A stretch of 64,000 nucleotides of DNA from Cladopsammia gracilis (taxonomy: Eukaryota > Cnidaria > Anthozoa > Scleractinia > Dendrophylliidae): NCBI GenBank assembly GCA_022457155.1, contig JAJGOT010000506.1:186001-250000 (forward strand). The letters run 5' to 3'. Both the position numbers and the translations under genes were made by a program. Positions 38,001 through 45,000 of the stretch are shown here, piece by piece (position 1 is the stretch's first letter; every line of letters begins with the position of its first letter). The notes under the pieces are model-generated. The model was given only the letters and a program-made list of their open reading frames with translations. It did no database searches and was not told where the DNA came from.

Positions 38001-38759
38001 TGTATTACAATTACAATGTCTAAATCCATAAGAATACTAGGATTTCAATAAGAATTGAAGTAGGCGGCTAGCCAAGGCATATTAGGTAGCTGTGACAGAT
38101 AAGGGCCGTAAGGCCGTGTCCCAGGGGTTCTTGGGGCATGCCCCTCAGAAAATGTTGAAATCTAGAGGCTCGGAAATTCAATTTCCAGCATTCTAAGCAT
38201 GAAATTGAGTGAAACGTGAGGCAGTTACAGTTTCAGTCACCGGCGGTGAGAGGCGAAGTAAGCGGCGGTACACTGCCGGTAGCCGGCTTCTATTGTAATC
38301 CATTAGAATATGAAATTGAACAGTGTTTTAGCAACAGTTATTATGCATTAGAGTGAATTCAAAAATAAGGTTGAAAAGCTATATCTGAAGACATTCAGGG
38401 AGCTCGAGAGAGCCAAATCTTCCACTGATTCGGCTGAGTAAGAATTTTTTCTTAACGATTCTAACTTGTCTGTTCGAATGGTGCACTTAGAGTGTTCACG
38501 AAGCGTTAAATTTCCTAATGACCTTGATCATCTACATCATCAATGTGGATTTTTTTTCTCGGACGTTCCCTTTACACGACTTTCAATGCTCCAGTTCCAG
38601 ACTTTCGTTGATGTAAGCACAGTTGTAGTTATATTGAATGGTAGTTAATTGCCTTCCCTTGTTTTGGTCTTTACAGGAAATACCTGTTCTGGCTCTGATT
38701 ACGCGACTGTCACGTTCGTTAGCCTGATGGTAGTCCCAACTGGAATGTTGCTGCGCTGA
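9774..38759 (+). CDS. Stereocilin/mesothelin/otoancorin-like GPI-anchored protein, 23 exons, 1110 aa
   Basis: I joined 23 exons by eye: 9774-9822, 11882-11908, 15487-15523, 17366-17492, 18505-18642, 20168-20340, 20593-20767, 24003-24194, 25057-25287, 25903-25941, 26528-26695, 26814-26954, 28487-28705, 29615-29854, 31267-31469, 32082-32275, 33140-33318, 33422-33583, 34196-34332, 36109-36251, 36745-36842, 37764-37941, 38677-38759. Every junction is GT-AG and every phase matches; the total is 3333 bp including TGA. Residues 1-26 form a signal peptide. Residues about 38-1060 are all-helical repeats with recurring motifs such as LGSLVKGLDVDDIKKLGKEA and LGQLALSLTKEDIAKM, typical of the stereocilin/mesothelin/otoancorin superhelix. 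Residues 1064-1081 are acidic with seven Asp in a row. The last 20 residues are hydrophobic, as in a GPI signal. In vertebrates this family works in cell adhesion and in attachment of extracellular gels to hair cells. The role here is unknown. A small extra exon between 11908 and 15487 cannot be excluded. Confidence 0.85.
9823..11881 (+). other. Intron 1 of the stereocilin-like gene
   Basis: Holds a small inverted repeat at 10112-10148 (ATAACCTTAATATT and complement) and a GGATTT/AAATCC-rich stretch near 10880-10985 that gives overlapping ORFs on both strands. No coding evidence was seen in it. Confidence 0.5.
11950..12306. mobile_element. MITE-like element with ATACCTGNCAA ends
   Basis: ATACCTGCCAA at 11950 and TTGACAGGTAT ending at 12306 form short inverted ends, flanked by ATTA on both sides. 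The interior has GGCGTGAGTAGGCGTGAGAT and runs of CCGAAGATG. The ORFs on both strands here are not genes. Confidence 0.45.
12885..12965. repeat. GGCCGACAG inverted/direct repeat cluster
   Basis: GGCCGACAG, CTGTCGGCCGACAG and CTGTCTGCCGACAG alternate within 80 bp and can form several overlapping hairpins. The base composition is much richer in GC than the surrounding intron. Confidence 0.5.
13210..13653. mobile_element. 444-bp element with CAGGGCTTGAAA ends
   Basis: CAGGGCTTGAAA at the left and TTTCATGCCCTG at the right are inverted with one mismatch. GTATA flanks both sides. The interior has repeated TTAGTCGCAA. CAGGG ends recall hAT elements, but an 8-bp target duplication is not seen. Confidence 0.5.
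13656..13875 (+). mobile_element. tRNA-derived SINE fragment
   Basis: A box-B-like CAGGGTTAGATTCCC at 13696-13710 is followed by CTATGTGGGCCGAGTTTGTT and CTCCGAGGGTTTTTCTCC, a layout I associate with a common marine-invertebrate SINE body. The 5' tRNA half is poorly preserved. Confidence 0.5.
13943..15332. mobile_element. Foldback element with long inverted arms made of 10-bp repeats; 10-bp target duplication
   Basis: GTCCAACTTT occurs directly on both sides (13933-13942 and 15333-15342). The element starts CGTAGTTACTAAAA and ends with its complement. Each arm is about 380 bp. The outer two thirds are many copies of the decamer ACCTACAATG with drift (ACCTACAACG, GCTACAATGA), and the inner part matches around ATATCACCATCCTTACC and its complement. 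The central 600 bp has no ORF of note. A 9-11-bp target duplication and very long arms fit non-autonomous Mutator-like (MULE) foldback elements; the family is inference. It sits in intron 2 of the stereocilin-like gene. Confidence 0.75.
15961..16080. mobile_element. 120-bp nearly perfect hairpin MITE, PIF/Harbinger type
   Basis: Arms of about 53 bp starting GGCCCAGTTCAAACGTCGAA are exact complements, leaving a loop of about 14 bp. TAA at 15958-15960 and 16081-16083 is the target duplication. Perfect arms imply a recent insertion. Confidence 0.8.
16191..16381. mobile_element. 191-bp MITE with GTGTAGTTCCAG ends
   Basis: The left end GTGTAGTTCCAGAAAA pairs with the right end TTTTCTGGAACTGCAC. 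Inner G-rich blocks (CCTAGGGGGTCAGGGGGG and CCTGGGGGGACAGGGGG) are direct repeats. AAT is a possible target duplication. Confidence 0.6.
16528..16676. mobile_element. 149-bp hairpin MITE
   Basis: Arms of about 53 bp containing GGTGCAAATTTTATTTTCCT pair with their complement at 16622-16676, with few mismatches, around a loop of about 41 bp. Confidence 0.7.
16736..17166 (+). mobile_element. 3' end of a LINE: reverse-transcriptase C-terminus and tail
   Basis: Codons up to the stop at 16869 give SFSYRGAIAWNELPNEIREL followed by SSLTTYKRALEQK, the typical C-terminal end of a CR1/L2-like ORF2. A 3' UTR with an (AT)n run follows and the copy ends in GTTGATTGATTG. It is a 5'-truncated dead copy in intron 3. 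Confidence 0.75.
17003..17055. repeat. (AT)n microsatellite
   Basis: A run of about 26 AT units within the LINE 3' UTR. Length is likely polymorphic. Confidence 0.9.
17998..18365. mobile_element. 368-bp foldback element with arms of about 170 bp
   Basis: TAGTAAAGAAGTATTTTTCG at the left pairs with the right end, and the pairing continues nearly to the centre (AACAGCTGTGACTG on the left, CAGTCACAGCTGTT on the right). Mismatches are sparse. The arms carry TTCAGGCGATGGGGT and a GACGTTTCGACTGCAT block. Confidence 0.75.
19314..19877. mobile_element. 564-bp mariner-type MITE, copy A
   Basis: Ends TTCTTGGTTTTCACCTG and its complement, with TA at 19312-19313 and 19878-19879. At the centre a palindrome (CCGCCATGTTGGTG and CACCAACATGGCGG) occurs near 19504-19548. 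The same ends, length and central design recur at 48236-48797. Confidence 0.7.
20850..23416 (+). repeat. 106-bp satellite array filling most of intron 7
   Basis: About 24 tandem copies of a 106-bp unit containing TTAGGATTTCATCCACGGAC and CAGTAGCTTTCATTTGAATG. Central copies (about 21700-22250 and 22650-23400) are nearly identical and outer copies are more divergent. A variant block with GTAACGCTGTAGG starts at 21321 and again at 22275, exactly 954 bp or nine units later, so there is a higher-order period. A partial, divergent copy lies at about 23590-23670. The array occupies most of the 3.2-kb intron. Open frames across it are by-products of the repeat. Confidence 0.9.
23767..23920. mobile_element. 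154-bp MITE with CAGTGCTCGACCTTA ends
   Basis: CAGTGCTCGACCTTAAC and its near complement TAAGGTCAAGCACTG mark the ends, and TCTCT flanks both sides. The interior has two inverted CTAGTCC/GGACTAG blocks. It lies 80 bp before exon 8. Confidence 0.6.
24625..24735 (+). repeat. AAAGGGTTTC short tandem repeat
   Basis: Nine or so imperfect copies of an 11-13-bp unit (GGGTTTCGAA, GGGTTTCCAA, GGGTTTCAAA) in intron 8. Confidence 0.65.
27720..27742. repeat. Poly-G run
   Basis: About 20 consecutive G in intron 12. The true length is uncertain in any assembly. Confidence 0.8.
28061..28328. mobile_element. 268-bp MITE with TTACCGTATTTTCTC ends
   Basis: TTACCGTATTTTCTCGATTA and its complement (…GAGAAAATACGGTAA) enclose several ACGCCGG blocks. 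The outermost bases are compatible with a TA target duplication. Confidence 0.65.
28800..28930 (+). repeat. Divergent monomers of the 106-bp satellite in intron 13
   Basis: TTAATAGCTTCCATTTGAAT followed by further copies of GGTTACAGTTAAG and CTTGCATTTGAAGGG resemble the intron 7 unit. The unit is resumed at 29237-29560 after an unrelated insertion, so both pieces were one small array. Confidence 0.55.
28960..29236. mobile_element. 277-bp insertion with 13-bp target duplication inside satellite monomers
   Basis: TCAAACGTAATCG is present directly at 28947-28959 and 29237-29249. Removing the insert rejoins the satellite unit (…GAGTCAAACGTAATCGTTAGAACC). The insert has a TATATAAAACC motif, then GACGAAGGGCTAGCGCTCGA. 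A 13-bp duplication fits LINE-driven retroposition, though no poly-A or tRNA head is seen. Confidence 0.6.
29250..29560 (+). repeat. Three to four divergent monomers of the 106-bp satellite in intron 13
   Basis: Recognisable parts are TTAGAACCACTTTGTACA, AATAAACAGTATCACAGGA, CTGCTCAGTAACTTTTATTT and GATTTCATCCAGAGACAA. Spacing is close to 106 bp but sequence drift is much higher than in intron 7. Confidence 0.65.
29881..30092. mobile_element. 212-bp MITE with GGCCGTTTTTATGCTA ends
   Basis: The ends are exact inverted repeats over 16 bp. The interior consists of alternating direct and inverted copies of GACGTTAA/TTAACGTC and TATAAAAACG, so the whole unit can fold in several ways. AAT is a possible target duplication. 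Confidence 0.65.
30093..31266 (+). other. Distal part of intron 14
   Basis: No repeat or coding segment is recognised. A G/T-rich stretch with TAGAGGTGA occurs at about 30395-30470. Short ORFs on the minus strand show no family resemblance. Confidence 0.45.
32340..33139 (+). other. Intron 16
   Basis: Unique-looking AT-rich sequence with a loosely repeated GGAGCTGCTACCCGAAAG/GGAGCTGCTAATTCTGAAAG pair near 32740-32800. Nothing else is supported. Confidence 0.4.
34740..35215 (-). repeat. Inverted, 88-bp version of the satellite in intron 19
   Basis: Five copies of a unit of about 88 bp contain AACTTTTGAGTCTGTTGATG and GTGTGACCATTCAAATGAAA, which are the reverse complement of the intron 7 unit with about 18 bp missing. 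A weak sixth copy lies near 35295-35370. The copies are nearly identical to each other, so this array expanded on its own. Confidence 0.8.
36470..36605 (+). repeat. Tandem repeat, unit about 28 bp, in intron 20
   Basis: Five imperfect copies of TTCCCGCGCCTGGTACCGTT with CCATGTTT-like spacers. It is the most GC-rich stretch of this intron and lies 140 bp before exon 21. Confidence 0.7.
37764..38759 (+). other. C-terminal acidic stretch and probable GPI-anchor signal (exons 22-23)
   Basis: Exon 22 ends with DPDEEDPWGP followed by seven Asp, Cys1082, Pro and Gly. Exon 23 supplies NTCSGSDYA and a terminal hydrophobic run VTFVSLMVVPTGMLLR. Small residues Ser1088, Gly1089 and Ser1090 are candidate attachment sites. 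There is no cytoplasmic tail, which favours lipid anchoring over a transmembrane protein, as in mesothelin. Cys1082 and Cys1087 could pair. The acidic patch could bind calcium, but this is inference. Confidence 0.6.
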
Positions 38760-38983
38760 ATCTCGCACAGCACTGTTGTTGTGTTTATCCCGCAAACATA
38801 CCCGTATATGTATTTGTGCGAGAGTTTTCTTTTCTTTTCCAATCAACTTTTGGCCGCGGTTTGTCTTTCATATTAACTAGCTATTGTTGACGTTTTTGGA
38901 GTCAAAACTGCCCCAAATTACATCTAAGTGCCTTTGTTTTACACGAATGCTTATAGAACTCTAAGAGTAAAAACTGAAGAGAG

Positions 38984-38989
38984 AATAAA
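38984..38989 (+). terminator. Candidate polyadenylation signal AATAAA
   Basis: AATAAA lies 225 bp after the stop codon of the stereocilin-like gene. It is a canonical signal in the right orientation at a plausible 3' UTR distance. Another AATAAA follows near 39695. No downstream GU-rich element was verified. Confidence 0.35.
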
Positions 38990-39470
38990 CCATGATAAAA
39001 GTTTTAGCGAGTTTGCCAAGACGCGATGCGATTAACTTGAAAGAATTGGCCCAATTTTTTCAAGTTTCAACCCATTCCATCCTGGCAATCTGAAGCTCAA
39101 GACACTTATTTTTTGCTCTTAGAGCACTAGTAGAATGAAGTTTAACAAAGCTAGATCATTATTATTTTTGGGTTTTCATAGGCTCGATTTTCAGCCGTTT
39201 GAGGGGGTACGGTTTCCAGATCCTCCTTCCCGCGTGAAGGAACGCGGGCGCATTTGTGATTGTTCATTTATGTAGCCTAAAGTCTCTGTATAACAGTAGT
39301 TTTGGCCCGTACGGTATCTTAGCCTTTGTATGTGCGACAGACAAGGATAAGATAAAGGAAAACGATGTGACTGCAACATTTAATTCTCATTGGGCGAGAA
39401 ATCAAACGCAAACTAAGTGAAGATAAGTGTCGATTTCAGCATAGTGTTTTTAAAAACAAAGTTCTCTTTT

Positions 39471-39549
39471 ACCGTAAAATGCCGGTTATAAGCCATAAAA
39501 CCTTTACGAAGTTGTTTAATCCTAGGGCTTATAAGCGGCATTTTACGGT
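39471..39549. repeat. 79-bp hairpin
   Basis: ACCGTAAAATGCCGGTTATA pairs with the end GGCTTATAAGCGGCATTTTACGGT apart from a small bulge. Probably a short MITE downstream of the large gene. Confidence 0.65.
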
Positions 39550-39925
39550 TGCTGATTTATGAGAGCAGATTGCACAACGGTTTAATGACAGAACGGAACA
39601 AATAGTCAGAAAAATATTTTTGTAATACCTACACAATATACCATACATTTTTGAGAATGGTGTTTGATAATATTTATGAATGCGAATGAGAAAATAAACC
39701 TCAATTTAGTAATTTCATAGTAATATATATAGTTCTAGGATTTATTCGCAAACTTATTTTACAGTGTAATGCAAATGCCGTATAATTCATTCAATTTGAG
39801 AATAAATATGAATTGCATCTTTTTAAAGAGAAATTGTTTTTTTATGTCTGTTGGTTATTTAAGACTTGTGTCGCCAAGTTTGTTGAGTCATTACAGCCAA
39901 GGGTGTTTGACGAGAGTTCATCCCT

Positions 39926-40240
39926 TCTGAGGTGGCGCGGTGGTGTAGTGGTTAGCGTGATGGAATTTCAACCTGAACTGAGGTCGGTGGTTCAAGCCTG
40001 GTCTCTGCCGTCGAGATGTTTCCTTAGACAAGAAACTTTGCTCCACGTCGTCTCTCTCTGCCCAGGTGTATAAATGGGTACCGGCGACATATTGCTGGCG
40101 GGTAACCTTACGTCATTTCATGCTACAGAAACCGGGTTAAGCTCCGGCAGTTGTGAGCCATTGGGCTTGTGAAGACTTACCCATCCGCTCTGAGGGCGCC
40201 GCACGAGAGTCAGTAAGAGTAGCTGAGAGTTGAGGCAATA
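39926..40240 (+). mobile_element. tRNA-derived SINE
   Basis: GGTGGCGCGGTGGTGTAGTG followed by GTTAGCGTG forms an A-box-like start, and GGTGGTTCAAGCC is a box-B-like segment 40 bp on. The body has GGGTACCGGCGACATATTGC. No functional tRNA fold is possible. Confidence 0.6.
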
Positions 40241-40302
40241 TCAGAACGAGAGTTCAGAATTCCCATAGACTGCAATGAAAATATGACTGGTTTCAAAGTG
40301 CG

Positions 40303-41130
40303 CCCCTCCGGGGGGGGGGGGGGGGGGATCCCATATAAAAATGACGAGGGTGCTCGTCGGAAGGCACCATAATCTCATTTGATGGGTGTGGCTCAAACGA
40401 ATTCTTACCCCAAAGAGGTACCAATTTTAAAACAACACATACCGTATTTCCTCGAATAATAGCCGGGACGATCATTTCAAGTATTCCTCACTGAATGTGT
40501 GCTAATTTGCTAATGTGCTTATGAGAGAGCTCCAAGAAATAAAGGAAAGAGTCAAATACATGACTATCACGTACATCAAATACGTCACTATAGAAGAACT
40601 AATTAATCAAAGCTTGTTTCCTATACAAGAAGAAAATGTTTAACTTGTCTGAGAAGAGGTGAAAGAAAGGGTAGGCGATTGGGAGGGGGGGGGGGGGGAT
40701 ATTAATCGAAGGAGGCGATTATTAATATTTCCACCAAAATCGGGGCGATTATTCTAGGGTGATAAGTTATTGGTTAGTGGTTAGTGGTTGGTGATTATTA
40801 TAGGGTGGTTAGATAGTTGTTTTTCATTGTACTGATTTAGTTCGTGGCATTACCTGTAAACTAGCTGGTGTGTCTCTTAGGTACACTACTTATAGCTAAG
40901 CGTAATTGTACACGTTAAATAAAGTTATTGATTGATTTATTGATTGAATCGAGGGGCGGCTGTTATTCGAAATAATACATGTACCGTATACTTTCATAAT
41001 TTTTCAATTAGTCTTTATAGATTTAGCACCCTAAGCGGTACCAATTTACAAATTTTGACACCTGAAACGTTCCTTAACCACCCTCACCATTTTTATATGC
41101 GATCTCCCCCCAACCCCACCGCCAAAAAAA
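40303..41130. mobile_element. Inverted-repeat element with G-rich ends, interrupted by a LINE tail
   Basis: The left arm (GATCCCATATAAAAATGACG … GGTACCAATTTT … ACCGTATTTCCTCGAATAA) reappears inverted at about 40945-41125. The ends carry poly-G and poly-C. The centre includes GGGGCGATTATTCTAGGGTG and, at 40860-40947, a LINE 3' tail ending TTATTGATTGATTTATTGAT. Arms are diverged, so this is an old insertion. Confidence 0.5.
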
Positions 41131-41386
41131 AAAAAATACGACGGAAGTGCGCGAGAGTCGCCGAGAGGTCACGCTAGGACCAGGTCCCTGCTTGGAGTAT
41201 CACCAATATGCGAGCCAGCGAGCCAGCGAGTCATACGAGCCATGGCTGCGAGCCTAGGTACTTCATGTATCACTTATTGTAATGTATTTAGAGTATTGCA
41301 CTGTAATTTAGGGTCGGATTACAGTATCTAGGGTTGAAGCACTGATTTTAGTATTTAGGTTTAAGCACTGATTCCAGAGATCAAGG

Positions 41387-41465
41387 GATCAAGCTTTTCA
41401 TTCAAATGCAGTTTTGCTTGACGTTTTCACTCTTTTTAAACTGCATTTGAATGAAAAGCTCGATC
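41387..41465. repeat. 79-bp hairpin GATCAAGCTTTTCATTCAAA
   Basis: Two 28-bp arms (41387-41414 and 41438-41465) pair with one mismatch. It may act as a terminator-like structure or be a MITE remnant. It is 600 bp beyond the 3' end of the minus-strand gene. Confidence 0.65.
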
Positions 41466-41469
41466 TTTT

Positions 41470-42062
41470 TATTGCCGAGGAATTAGTCAGAGCTATTTGC
41501 AGGGAGTAATAATTTTAGTCTGAGAAAACTTTCTGTGGTATAATTTAATGATAATTTGTGAGACCTGTGGAATGTTTTGACCGCTTATATTTCAAACAGG
41601 AAAAAACACTCTTAAAAATGTTTTAGCGAATTATTCAAAATCGAACAGTTTAATTTGTTTAAAATTTTTCCATTTAGTGTGCTACACTGTGTAGATTATA
41701 GCGCATTTATTCGCTTGTCGCGGGTAGCTCCAAAATTCGCCATATTTGTTTACCGTTGCTATGGAAACGGTGATTAGCATAAAAAGAGCATCATCCAAAA
41801 CTTTCATCCAAGCCTAACACCTGATATCAAATTCAGATTTATTGGGCTAATGTAAGATTATGTATAAGCGCATTAAAAAAGGGAAGTGTGACCCCCCAAA
41901 AAACTACTTGGAGCCTCTTTAACGTTCATACTTCTCTGAAAATTATATACCCAGTTGTCTTTCCCTGTTTGCTACATTAATACATTTAAACATTTACATC
42001 GCTGCTTACAACTGACATTGATTTTAACTATAAGCAGATTATTTCCTATACATCAAAATAAT
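41470..42062. other. Intergenic, 3' flank of the beta-helix membrane gene
   Basis: AT-rich, presumably including the 3' UTR of the gene ending at 42063. No clear AATAAA signal was settled on for that strand. Confidence 0.4.
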
Positions 42063-45000
42063 TCAGCAAACTGATGGCAGTTCGTCCGGGTCCAAATTAA
42101 GTAGCAGCTGCCGAGGCATCGAAGACTCTTGAATTAGGCTTATGCGTCGCATGACATGTGACAGGCATCTAATGCAGTGGTACAACAGGCGGGCCACTTG
42201 AGATACCACAGCAAAAGCCACGAGGACGCACATTGCTGCAGGTACCAGGCTAAGCAGACCTATCTCGATCAACTGGAAAGCGTGAAAGAGGTTTGGATTG
42301 GGTCTGGTGGGATCTATTCCTTCGGAGATATAGGTGGCTTCAGCGAAACTGAACGTGCAAATAACAGTCAGGCTCATTAGCGAGAGTCCTTCACAAATGT
42401 TGGCTTTACGGTCGTGGAATGGCTTCATTGTGACATGATGGATAAGAATTGAGACGCATGCACAATTCAGACAGACGAAGCGTATCATGGGATCGGTAGC
42501 AAAGGTATGGATGCTCAGCAGGATCAACCGTCGGCCAGTCAGTACGCTCTCCCAGTACAGTGTGCCATGGTCGCCATTGGAGGCTTGACGAAAAGGGCCG
42601 TGGAGAACCTCTTTGATTTCTTCTGCATCGTCCACATTTCCGACGAAGAGCAATTCTTCGTCTTCTGTCTTCCTATAGTGCCGAATGAACCAAACAACAA
42701 GGCAAGGCAGAGGAAATGCACAAGCTGTCAATAATTCCTTGGCTGTCACTTTGTCTTTGGCAAGCATCAGTGATCCCCAGAAGAGAACCAGGATGAGTGG
42801 AACGATGAATGCCACAATGAACGCGATCAACAGGTACTGCCACCACTGCCAACACTGAATATTCCCATCTACGAAAAGACGCCAATCCTTCTCTATAGGA
42901 ACGCAGTGCATCAGTTTAAGGGTTGTATCCGCCAACGTTTCGTATCCCAGCAACAATGTTTCCAAAGCAACAGCCAGGTACAACGTCAATGATGGTGCAG
43001 AAATGTACCTGGACTTACATGCGACTCGATGGATGGCATAGATAAAACCAATGGAAAGCAATGTTCCTAAAAACTTTAAACACTGGAACAGTTCCTTGGT
43101 GACAACAGTGAGACCAGAAAATGGACAACCAATGCTACCATTTAATGTTTTTACCTGAAAATTGAAAATCGCGATTACTGGTGGGACAATTGGTACCATG
43201 TGAAGAGTTTTCTCCGGGGAGCTGATCATCACCAATTCTGCTACTTGGTAAAAATAAAAGATGATCTTTAGATAACCGGAATCGTGCTTTTTGTCTTCTT
43301 CGTGTGGCAATGGCTGTATATATATGTTTTCGGGCTTCTTCTTAAACCAGAGGCTCTGCTTAAGCAATTCTGTGAAAATGGGCGGCTTGAAAAGGAGGTA
43401 AATTGAAAACACAACCACGTAGATGGCAGTCGCCAGCCAAAACCAATGATCATTACATTTTTCGTTCTTTCTACACAAAGTTGAATACAGTGCTTCACTG
43501 TACCCGTTAGAACACTTGCCACACAACATACCGGTTCTGCTGCCATGACAGCCGTTGTAAGTGTTGTGACTGGAATTCCTCGGATTGCTGCAGTATTCTA
43601 ATGGACAGGGAAAAAACTGCAGACTTGGAGGACTTGTTGAAATGTTCAATCCCCAGAAGTTATCTTTCGCTTTAACATTTCCATTCTCACATGATGCTCC
43701 GAAGGGACACTTCAGGCACTCGGTTCCCTTGTTGATATTCAAGCCAGTGACCATTCCTCTCTGAAGACTGTAAAACCTATTAGGGCACTTTTCGCAAAAA
43801 AGTTTGACGTAGTTCACATTAATCCAGCAGGTCGTTCTTCCCTCGGTAAACTCAAGACCTTCAATAACGTTTTTATCGATGTTATCCAGTTTGACCCGCT
43901 TGCCGGGTGGGCATTGAAGGGATGAACCAGCATCAATTTTGATCGAACTGCTTTTAGTTGCTGCAAAGATTGGGTAAAATTCCCTGCTGGCATTTGCTGT
44001 AAAAGACGTGTTTGTTATGATAATAGGACCAATACTCTCGGAATATAAGAAACATACATTACTTGAGATTTGGCCTTGCTTTGTATTAGAGGGCCGATCC
44101 AAACGTGTCTGAAGGAAGGTGCTGTTCACAATGTTGAGACTACCGAAGCCTGTTTTCATATAAACATGCCCTCCCAATGTTAAACCTTCGTTGTCTTTAA
44201 AAGTGCAATTTTTCATAGTAACGTTTCCATTCAAGAAATTTAAAGCTCCCGAAATACCGACGTTGCCTTCGAATATGCTATTTTCAAATATCACCGGCAT
44301 CTGAGATGTGTTATTCCATATGAATTTGCTGCTGTGGTTTCTTTGTAGACATTTCGGAAGATCCTCCTCCTTAAATTCAATGTTTACAGTTGGCCGCTCA
44401 CCAAGCTGATTAACAAACTGAAAATTTTTCAAAAACTTGCAGTTCTTTATAGATATCATTGCCTTTACATTCTTTTGTATACCTACAAACAGTGCGCAGT
44501 TCTGTATTTCTTGAAAGGTGACGTTTTCGAGCTTTACCACGCCTTTTATAAAAGGGTGGTCTGTGTAAAGTATAAGTCAGCTGCACTTTAAACCTGATTG
44601 CATCACCGAAAACTTTTGTCTCATTACCTCCGAATAAAAGGCTATTCTTCACAAGAAGTGTTTGGCTGCTTGGTGCACATTTTCCGCCCAGGCAAGGGGG
44701 CTTTGCCGCCATTCTTATACCAATTCTGTTGTTCGATAAAAGACAATGATCCAGGAATACCCTTATATCAGCAGCCGTGGCTATTATTTTTGGAGGTCCA
44801 TGGGCCATTAAGGCATACCCATAAGTGGAATTGATCGTCGGTTTGAACCATTCGTACATCAAATCCGCCGATCACAGAAATACCGTTTTCGTTGTTTAGG
44901 AACGTGGTGTTAAATATGTCCAAACGTCCAGTGATAAATATGTAGCGATAGACCCGAAATGATAAAGCAAAACCATTGTCACCGTGAGAAAGATCACGAA

